The notes beneath the pieces were generated by a model. That model was given only the letters and a program-made list of their open reading frames with translations. It was not told the DNA's origin and made no database searches. DNA of 64,000 nucleotides from Nocardia higoensis NBRC 100133 (GTDB lineage: Bacteria; Actinomycetota; Actinomycetes; Mycobacteriales; Mycobacteriaceae). The stretch covers positions 1 to 64,000 of the forward strand of contig NZ_BAGA01000139.1 of assembly GCF_000308595.1 (NCBI RefSeq), in the 5' to 3' direction. Within the stretch, counting starts at the first letter, position 1, and each line of letters begins with the position of its first letter. Positions 58,246 through 64,000 of this stretch are shown here, piece by piece. The position numbers and the translations under genes were made by a program.

Positions 58246-58353
58246 TCAGGACCGGTTCGCTGCGGGGTCCGGCCGCATCCGGAGGCCCTCCGGGGTGAAG
58301 GTGAAGGCATCGGGAAGGGATACCTGGCCGGTGCGGATCGCCAGCGCCTCCAC
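58246..58353 (-). pseudogene. short coding-like remnant upstream of antitoxin-like gene
   Basis: About 35 codons starting at GTG 58353 (VEALAIRTGQVSLPDAFTF...) show strongly coding base use, with G or C at most third positions. They are closed by TGA 25 bases before the next gene and lack a sensible upstream continuation. This looks like the 3' end of a decayed gene, or a very small protein. Confidence 0.35.
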
Positions 58354-58477
58354 CGGAGGTGCCGATGGATGCGGTGCGACGGTTCTTCATATCGACGGAG
58401 CCTACGAGAGCTCTTGCGCGATAGCTCGCCACGCCGGCAGAACGCCTCTCCAGCGGCCGACCTCACGGTACGGAAAG

Positions 58478-58510
58478 AAGAGCCCGGAACCGCGAAGGCT
58501 CCGGGCTCTT
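58478..58510 (-). terminator. terminator after acyl-CoA dehydrogenase pair
   Basis: Perfect 11-bp stem AAGAGCCCGGA / TCCGGGCTCTT with an 11-base loop, 11 bases past the stop of the second dehydrogenase gene. Confidence 0.88.
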
Positions 58511-58520
58511 TTCGTTCACC

Positions 58521-59663
58521 CTACGGCCGCGTGAGTTCCGCGTACCGGGTGCGGTGGTAATCCGTGCTGCCGAACTCGCGCTCCAGCACCGTGAGCCGCT
58601 TGAAGTAGTGGCCGATGGCCAGTTCCTCGGTCATGCCCATGGCGCCGTGCAACTGGACGGCGTTCTGGCCGATGAAGCGGGCCGCGCGGCCGATGGTGAC
58701 CTTGGCGGCGGAGAGCGCGCGGGCGCGTTCGGCCGGCTCGGCGGACAGCGCGGCGCCTGCCAGTTGCGAAGCGGCGGCGGCCTGTTCGAGCTCCATGTAC
58801 ATGTCGACCATGCGGTGCTGCAGGGCCTGGAAGCTCGAGATCGGGACGCCGAACTGCTGGCGCTGCTTGGTGTATTCGACGGTGTCGGTGAACACCTTGC
58901 GCAGCAGGCCGACGGCCTCGGCGCTGATGGCGGCGATCGCGTGCGCGGCGGTGGGCTCGACAACCGCCCACGCCTGGCCTTCGGCGCCGAGCAGGGCGTC
59001 GGCGGGCAGGCGCAGGCCGGTGAACACGAAGTCGGCGGCCTGGCGGTCGTCGATCGTGCGGTAGCCGTGGTACTCCACGCCGGCGGGCAGGTTCTGCGGG
59101 TCGAAGGGCAGCACGAACAGCGAGAGGCCGTCGGTGTCGCGCTCCTCGCCGGAGGTGCGGGCGGAGACGATCAGGTGGGTGGCCAGCGGGGCGCTGGTGA
59201 CCAGGATCTTGACGCCGTCGAGCACCCATTCGTCGCCGTCGCGGCGAGCGGTGGTCCGCACGGCGTGCAGGACGTTGCCGGAGGTGGGCTCGAGCGCGGC
59301 GAAAGCGGTGCGCACCGAACCGGCCACGATGCCGCGCAGCAGTTCCTCCCGGCCGCCGGAGCGACCCAGCAGGCCCGCGCCGACCACCACGGTGTCGATG
59401 AACGGTTCGGCGACCAGCGCGCGGCCCAATTCCTCGGCGATGACCAGCAATTCGGCGGCGCCGCCGCCCATGCCGTCGACCTCCTCGGGCAGGGTCGCGC
59501 CGAGGATGCCGAGCTCCTCGGCGAAGCCGCGCCAGATGGCGGGCTGCCAGCCCTCGCCGGTCTTGATGGCGGCGCGGCTCTTCTCGAGGTCGTAACGGGC
59601 GGCGAGGTAACCGGCGACGGTGTCGCGCAGGAGCTGCTGCTCCTCGGTGAGTGTGAAGTCCAT
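58521..59663 (-). CDS. acyl-CoA dehydrogenase, second subunit (FadE-like)
   Basis: A 380-residue acyl-CoA dehydrogenase fold: helical N-terminal domain (MDFTLTEEQQLLRDTVAGYLA), beta domain, and C-terminal helical domain with KVFTDTVEYTKQRQQFGVPISSFQALQHRMVDMYMELE and AVQLHGAMGMTEE. The FAD-contact motifs of the middle domain are weaker than in its neighbour. Its ATG shares one base with that gene's stop (TGATG), typical of mycobacterial FadE pairs that form mixed tetramers. The substrate is unknown. The catalytic glutamate cannot be placed with confidence. Confidence 0.88.
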   Translation of the reverse strand: MDFTLTEEQQLLRDTVAGYLAARYDLEKSRAAIKTGEGWQPAIWRGFAEELGILGATLPEEVDGMGGGAAELLVIAEELGRALVAEPFIDTVVVGAGLLGRSGGREELLRGIVAGSVRTAFAALEPTSGNVLHAVRTTARRDGDEWVLDGVKILVTSAPLATHLIVSARTSGEERDTDGLSLFVLPFDPQNLPAGVEYHGYRTIDDRQAADFVFTGLRLPADALLGAEGQAWAVVEPTAAHAIAAISAEAVGLLRKVFTDTVEYTKQRQQFGVPISSFQALQHRMVDMYMELEQAAAASQLAGAALSAEPAERARALSAAKVTIGRAARFIGQNAVQLHGAMGMTEELAIGHYFKRLTVLEREFGSTDYHRTRYAELTRP

Positions 59664-60892
59664 CAGAGCCCCAATGCTGCCTTGGCGAGAATGTTTCGCT
59701 GAATTTCGTTGCTGCCCGCGTAGATCGAGCCGGCACGGTCGTTGAAGTAGCGCAGCGGCGCGACGGCCTGCCACTCCGCGCCGCTGTGATAGCCGTCGGC
59801 GGGCGGGGTGTAGTTGGCGATCGGGCCGCCCGGCGCGGTGGCGTGCGGCTGGTAGGCCCAGCCCTGCGGACCCGCCGCCTCCAGCGCGAGTTCGGTGAGC
59901 TGCTGGCTCAGTTCGGTGGACAGGATCTTCAGCATCGACGACGAGGGTCCGGGGTTCTTGCCCTGGGCCATCAGCGACAGCGTGCGGTGCTCGAGCACCT
60001 CGAGCACCTCGGTGCGGATCCGGGCGTCGGCCAGGCGCGCCGCGAAGGCCGGGTAGTCGATGAGCCTGCCGCCGTCGGGGCCGGGCTGGGAGGCGGCGGC
60101 CTCGGTCAGCTCCTGGGCCATGACCTGCAGCATCGGCGCCATCGCACCGCCGCGCTCGTGCACGAGCAGGTACTTCGCGACGGTCCAGCCCTCGTCGATC
60201 TTGCCGAGCACATTGCTCTTGGGCACGCGCACGTTGTCGAAGAAGACCTGGTTCTGCACCTCCTCGCCGGAGGACATCACCAGCGGGCGGATCTCGATGC
60301 CCGGGGTGTTCATGTCGATGAGCAGGAAGGTGATGCCCTCCTGCTTCTTGCCGGTGCGCGAGGTGCGGACCAGGCAGAAGATCCAGTTGGCCTCGGTGGC
60401 GTGGGTGGTCCAGATCTTGGAGCCGGTGCAGATGAGGTCTTCGCCGTCGGAGACGGCGGCCATCGACAGCGACGCCAGGTCGGAACCGGCTTCGGGCTCG
60501 GAGTAGCCCTGGCAGAAGAAGACCTCGCCGGTGAGGATGCGCGGCAGGTAGAAGGCCTTCTGCTCCGGGGTGCCGTAGGCGATGATCGCGGGCGCGACCA
60601 TTCGGATGCCCATCGGCGAGAGCACCGGCGCGCCCGCCAGCGTGCACTCCCGGCTGAAGATGTAGTGCTGGGTCAGGCTCCACTTGCACCCGCCGTGCTC
60701 CACCGGCCAGTGCGGCGCGGCCCAGCCGCGCTTGTGCAGGATCGCCTGCCAGGCCATGCTGGCCTCGTGATCGGGGTAGACGCTCGTCATGAGGCGTCCG
60801 GCCCGGCGGATCTCGGGCGTTAGTTTCTCGTCGAGAAAGGCTCGCACCTCGTCCCGAAAGGCCAGGTCGGCCTCTGACCAGTTGAAATCCAT
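59663..60892 (-). CDS. acyl-CoA dehydrogenase, first subunit (FadE-like)
   Basis: A 409-residue acyl-CoA dehydrogenase. Clear family motifs are CQGYSEPEAGSDLASL and GSKIWTTHATEANWIFCLVRT in the FAD-binding middle domain, and AGSIYAGSNEIQRNILAK at the C-terminus. The usual catalytic Glu of the IYEGT-type motif is Ala here, so catalysis would use a Glu elsewhere or depend on the partner subunit. ATG 60892 has GGAGG close upstream. It oxidises an acyl-CoA and passes electrons to ETF, linking it in function to etfD nearby. Confidence 0.9.
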   Translation of the reverse strand: MDFNWSEADLAFRDEVRAFLDEKLTPEIRRAGRLMTSVYPDHEASMAWQAILHKRGWAAPHWPVEHGGCKWSLTQHYIFSRECTLAGAPVLSPMGIRMVAPAIIAYGTPEQKAFYLPRILTGEVFFCQGYSEPEAGSDLASLSMAAVSDGEDLICTGSKIWTTHATEANWIFCLVRTSRTGKKQEGITFLLIDMNTPGIEIRPLVMSSGEEVQNQVFFDNVRVPKSNVLGKIDEGWTVAKYLLVHERGGAMAPMLQVMAQELTEAAASQPGPDGGRLIDYPAFAARLADARIRTEVLEVLEHRTLSLMAQGKNPGPSSSMLKILSTELSQQLTELALEAAGPQGWAYQPHATAPGGPIANYTPPADGYHSGAEWQAVAPLRYFNDRAGSIYAGSNEIQRNILAKAALGL

Positions 60893-60914
60893 CTGTCCTC
60901 CCGGCTGCACAGGC

Positions 60915-60933
60915 TGTTGGCCTCAGGCCAACA
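60915..60933 (-). promoter_or_regulatory. inverted repeat upstream of acyl-CoA dehydrogenase operon
   Basis: TGTTGGCC-TCA-GGCCAACA, perfect eight-base arms, lies 23 bases before the first dehydrogenase gene. It is placed as an operator for a repressor, probably of TetR or GntR type. Its sequence differs from the etfD operator. Confidence 0.65.
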
Positions 60934-61007
60934 CGACCCTCAATCTAAGGCCAGGGCCAGCGGAAATCAAACTGATGCCACATGCCCGCAGTTAGCCCGC
61001 TCACCAC

Positions 61008-61628
61008 TCAGCCGCACTGGCTCGTTTCGCCGATCTTCACCACCGAGAGCACCGCCTCGAACTCACCGATCGTTTCGCCCGGCGCCGGCTGCTGCCCCAC
61101 CACGACCCAGTTCCGATCCAGCACCTGCCTGCGTCCCTGCCCGGTCGCGTCGGACGACCGCGAGAAGAAGACGCCCGCGGCCTGGATCAGATCCTGCGCG
61201 TCCTGCAGGTTCATGCACACCACCGCGGGCATGATCGCCGCCGGAGCCGGAGCGGGCGTTTCGGTGGTCACCGGCGGCGCCACCGGCGCGACCGGGGGCG
61301 GGGCGGCCGGCAAGGGGCTCTCGACGGCAGGCGCGGCTCGCGTGGTCGGTTCCGCGACGGCCGGAGCCGTACTCACCGATGTCACGCCCGCCGGTGCCGC
61401 ACCACTCGATGTCGAAGCAGCAGCCGCCGACTCCTCCTCGCCGGATCCGCCGATCGCCCCGCCCACCACGGCGAGCACCAGCACGACGCCGACGGCGACC
61501 AGCGCCCACGCCCACGCCGGGGTCGACTTCCGTTGCGGCGGATAGGGACCGGGCGGACGCTGCCCGTACTGCGGGTTCTGCGGCGGGTACTGGGGGCCGC
61601 CCTGCGGCGGATACTGGGGATAGCTCAC
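61008..61628 (-). CDS. membrane-anchored PASTA-like protein
   Basis: A 206-residue protein: Pro/Tyr/Gln-rich cytosolic N-terminus (MSYPQYPPQGGPQYPPQ), one membrane helix (AWAWALVAVGVVLVLAVVGGAIGG, about 36-60), a Ser/Ala/Pro linker, and a C-terminal PASTA-like domain from about 135 (MPAVVCMNLQDAQDLIQAAGVF, VLDRNWVVVGQQPAPGETIG). PASTA domains sense peptidoglycan or fix proteins at division sites. No kinase domain is present. The start is GTG 61628. Confidence 0.8.
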   Translation of the reverse strand: MSYPQYPPQGGPQYPPQNPQYGQRPPGPYPPQRKSTPAWAWALVAVGVVLVLAVVGGAIGGSGEEESAAAASTSSGAAPAGVTSVSTAPAVAEPTTRAAPAVESPLPAAPPPVAPVAPPVTTETPAPAPAAIMPAVVCMNLQDAQDLIQAAGVFFSRSSDATGQGRRQVLDRNWVVVGQQPAPGETIGEFEAVLSVVKIGETSQCG

Positions 61629-61752
61629 GGGGAATCATGATCCGGCATCTACACGGCAATTCTCGACAATGTCCACTGTTCAGTGGACGAACCAGGTGCT
61701 ATCCCACCTCGCCCGGCGCCGCCGCGGCCCGGTGCCACTCACTCGCATCCGA

Positions 61753-62322
61753 TCAGCATTTCTCGAAGAATGCCTCGATATAGGCGGCGGATTGGTAGAG
61801 GTAGTCGTAGGCCCAGCGGGCGGGCGAGAGTTCCGGGCGCGGGTCGGCGAAGAGCAGTTCCCCGTCCCAGCACTTGCCGATGACGTAGCGGGCGCGGGAG
61901 ATGTGCGGGGTGAAGGTGACGACGATGACGCGGGTCCAGCTTTCGGCGCGGGCATAGGCGGCCAGGGCGCGGCCTTCGCCTCGGGTCGTGCGCGGATCGG
62001 GGTCGAAGCAGACGACCTCGAAGCTGTAGCCGCCGTGGCAGATCCGGTTCATGCGGGCGCTGTATTCGTACGGGTCGGAGAACAGCACGCGCGGGGCATA
62101 TCCTTCGCGCGCCAGGCGCAGAGCCAACTGCTCACGACCGTCATGGGCTCCGCCGAGGACGAGGATCGCGTCGGCGGGCGCGGGTGGATCGGTGCGCGGA
62201 CGCACGTACACCGGCCACAGCGCCGCCACCGCGCCGAGCGCCAGCAGGGCGGCGAAGCAGGCGAGCAGGACATGGCGGGTTCGCCTCCGCACTCGGATAC
62301 GGGCCGCCCGGACACCACTCAT
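61753..62322 (-). CDS. YdcF/ElyC-like (DUF218) membrane protein
   Basis: A 189-residue protein: basic N-terminus, one membrane helix (HVLLACFAALLALGAVAALW), then a DUF218 domain with DAILVLGGAHDGREQLALRLAREGY, TRGEGRALAAYA and VIVVTFTPHISRARYVIGKCW. Family members act in cell-envelope metabolism; the substrate is unknown. ATG 62322 was chosen; longer frames lack homologous sequence. Confidence 0.85.
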   Translation of the reverse strand: MSGVRAARIRVRRRTRHVLLACFAALLALGAVAALWPVYVRPRTDPPAPADAILVLGGAHDGREQLALRLAREGYAPRVLFSDPYEYSARMNRICHGGYSFEVVCFDPDPRTTRGEGRALAAYARAESWTRVIVVTFTPHISRARYVIGKCWDGELLFADPRPELSPARWAYDYLYQSAAYIEAFFEKC

Positions 62323-62464
62323 CGCCGACGATGCTAGGCCGCGCGTGGGGTCTCCTGTCCCGCGCAATGCCCCCATCAGCGTGTTTCCGCCTGTACATCC
62401 GTTGTTGCCGTGACCCTTGCCGCACCGACGCGGCGTCGTCACGGTGGCGGCGTACCAATCGAGC

Positions 62465-63787
62465 ATGCGATGCACAGTCTTCGGTACCGGCTATCTCGGG
62501 GCGACGCACGCGGCGTGCATGGCCGAACTGGGCCACGAGGTGGTCGGCGTCGACATCGACCCCGGCAAGGTGGCCAAGCTCTCCGACGGAGTGGTTCCCT
62601 TCTACGAGCCGGGCCTCGAGGCGGTGCTGCGACGCAATCTCGACGCGGGCAGGCTGCGCTTCACCACCTCCTACGACGAGGCGGCCGAGCACGCTCGGGT
62701 GCACTTCCTCGGCGTGGGCACCCCGCAGCGCAAGGGTGAGTACGCCGCCGATCTCACCCACGTGCACGCGGTGGTCGACGCATTGGCGCCCCGGATGCGG
62801 GAACCGTCGGTGATCATCGGCAAGTCGACCGTCCCGGTGGGCACCGCCGCGGCCCTCGGCCGCCGGGCCAGGGCTCTGACCGGCGCCGAGGTCGAGGTGG
62901 CCTGGAATCCGGAGTTCCTGCGGGAGGGTTTCGCCGTGCAGGACACGCTGCGCCCGGACCGCCTGGTGCTCGGCGTGGACCGCGACCGCCCCGGCTCCGC
63001 CTGGGTCGAGGCCGTGGTGCGCGAGGTCTACGCCGAACTGCTCGACAACGAAGTTCCCTTCCTGAGTACCGATCTGGCGACCGCCGAACTGGTGAAGGTC
63101 TCGGCCAACGCTTTCCTCGCCACCAAGATCTCTTTCATCAACGCCGTCTCGGAAGTCTGTGACGCGACCGGCGCCGATGTGACCGTGCTGGCCGACGCGC
63201 TCGGCTACGACGCCCGCATCGGCCGCCGATTCCTCGACGCGGGACTCGGTTTCGGCGGTGGCTGCCTGCCCAAGGACATCCGCGCGTTCATGGCGCGCGC
63301 CGGTGAACTCGGCGCCGAGCACGCGGTGGCCTTCCTGCGCGAGGTCGACAACATCAACATGCGCCGCCGGACGAAGGTCGTCGACATGGCGGCCGCGGCC
63401 GTGGGCGGCTCGCTGCTCGGCGCGAACGTGGCGGTCCTCGGCGCGGCCTTCAAGCCCGAATCCGATGACGTGCGCGACTCCCCGGCGCTGAACGTCGCGG
63501 GCTTGATCCAGTTGCACGGCGCCGTGGTCACCGTGTACGACCCGAAGGCGCTGGAGAACTCCCGGCGGGTCTTCCCCACCTTGAACTACGCCACCTCGGT
63601 CGCCGAGGCCTGTGATCGCGCCGACGTGGTGCTCGTGCTCACCGAATGGGACGAGTTCACCGCCTTGCGGCCGGCCGATCTGGACGGCGTGGTGCGCGCC
63701 CGCTCGATCGTCGACGGCCGCAACTGCCTGGATCGGGCTGCCTGGCGAGGCGCCGGATGGGTGTACGCCGGACTCGGCACCCCGTAG
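62465..63787 (+). CDS. udgA: UDP-glucose 6-dehydrogenase
   Basis: A 440-residue NAD-dependent sugar-nucleotide dehydrogenase that oxidises UDP-glucose to UDP-glucuronate, a precursor of wall polysaccharides. The NAD loop is TVFGTGYLGATHA near residue 5, and the catalytic Cys sits in GLGFGGGCLPKD near 265. Further motifs are GKSTVPVGTA, NPEFLREG and AFKPESDDVRDSPA. ATG 62465 begins the conserved N-terminus. A GDP-mannose substrate cannot be fully excluded. M. tuberculosis UdgA (Rv0322) has nearly the same length. Confidence 0.9.
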   Translation: MRCTVFGTGYLGATHAACMAELGHEVVGVDIDPGKVAKLSDGVVPFYEPGLEAVLRRNLDAGRLRFTTSYDEAAEHARVHFLGVGTPQRKGEYAADLTHVHAVVDALAPRMREPSVIIGKSTVPVGTAAALGRRARALTGAEVEVAWNPEFLREGFAVQDTLRPDRLVLGVDRDRPGSAWVEAVVREVYAELLDNEVPFLSTDLATAELVKVSANAFLATKISFINAVSEVCDATGADVTVLADALGYDARIGRRFLDAGLGFGGGCLPKDIRAFMARAGELGAEHAVAFLREVDNINMRRRTKVVDMAAAAVGGSLLGANVAVLGAAFKPESDDVRDSPALNVAGLIQLHGAVVTVYDPKALENSRRVFPTLNYATSVAEACDRADVVLVLTEWDEFTALRPADLDGVVRARSIVDGRNCLDRAAWRGAGWVYAGLGTP

Positions 63788-63955
63788 AGTGGCCTGGCGA
63801 GGCCTCGCCGGGACCCCATGTCCGGGTCACAAGCCTCCGGTGCGAGCGGGCGCCGCCGGTAGGGTCGCCGGAAGCGGATCGCACGGATCGTGTCGATCAT
63901 GCGCAAGGGCGCGCGTTCGAAGGCGAGGGCGCGCGGGAGACGAGATAGGCAGCAG

Positions 63956-64000
63956 ATGAGTTCGGTACTGGGAGTGTCGGTGGGGGCGAGCACCGTCCGT
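63956..64000 (+). CDS. start of a further gene, cut by right edge
   Basis: Fifteen codons from ATG 63956 read MSSVLGVSVGASTVR before the window ends. The pattern recalls the first phosphate loop of actin/Hsp70-fold proteins of actinobacteria, including the Hsp70-like gene in this window, but the fragment is too short for assignment. Confidence 0.45.
   Translation, partial: MSSVLGVSVGASTVR

Noticed and set aside
58217..58432. 71-codon minus-strand frame overlapping the antitoxin-like gene start
   Set aside because: Despite an ATGA overlap, another frame through most of the same bases (58246-58353) has much better coding composition, so this one is probably chance.
63796..63809. Perfect palindrome GGCGAGGCCTCGCC after udgA as terminator
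   Set aside because: There is no loop and no T run; it may be a chance palindrome in GC-rich DNA.

Overview
The window is high-GC DNA from a mycolic-acid-producing actinobacterium, most likely Nocardia or a close relative (Mycobacteriales). The grounds are a fused HadA/HadB-type dehydratase, a TtfA-like mycolate transport factor, an iniBAC locus with an IniR-like regulator, an EtfD-type membrane Fe-S oxidoreductase, a WXG100-like protein, HspR/HAIR heat-shock control, and local gene order that matches, from memory, the M. tuberculosis Rv0337-Rv0385 neighbourhood.

Layout. 1-7 kb: a LuxR/MalT-like ATPase regulator cut by the left edge, purA, a conserved protein plus M50 membrane protease, a FUSC-type membrane protein and a DUF3151 protein. 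7-17 kb: a very long Gly/Pro/Gln-rich membrane protein with an apparent frameshift, the HadAB-like dehydratase, a secreted DUF4185 protein, an EmbR-like SARP/FHA regulator, fba, two tandem DedA proteins and a GH76 protein. 17-27 kb is a nearly unbroken minus-strand run: SpoU methyltransferase, small membrane protein, YhhN, FabH-like KAS III, pyrE, SDR, a tiny coupled ORF, ttfA, a DUF5666-like protein and clpB. 27-29 kb: a plus-strand YbaB / WXG100-like / DUF6882-like cassette that may be a type VII secretion-linked unit. 29-32.5 kb: two type II flavohemoglobin-like proteins around a globin-less reductase.

32.8-37.1 kb is the heat-shock operon dnaK-grpE-dnaJ-hspR. Near-identical HAIR operators lie upstream of dnaK and clpB, so the repressor and two of its likely targets are all in this window. 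37.3-49 kb is an expanded ini locus: iniB-iniA-iniC on the minus strand, with a divergent group of a membrane-anchored Hsp70-like protein, an IniR-like activator and a second protein that keeps only the first half of an Hsp70 ATPase fold. 49-52 kb: two tandem secreted S1 (streptogrisin-like) proteases. 52-58 kb: an NRDE protein, a secreted glycine-zipper protein, and etfD with an unusual C-terminal tail of ten repeats behind a strong inverted-repeat operator. 58.5-61 kb: a coupled pair of acyl-CoA dehydrogenases, natural electron donors to an ETF/EtfD chain. 61-64 kb: a PASTA-like membrane protein, a YdcF protein, a UDP-glucose dehydrogenase, and the start of an unidentified ORF.

Relative to the M. 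tuberculosis order, the block from purA to the flavohemoglobin appears inverted against the block from hspR to etfD, with the junction near 32.5-32.8 kb. No tRNA, rRNA, CRISPR array, transposase or prophage gene was recognised.
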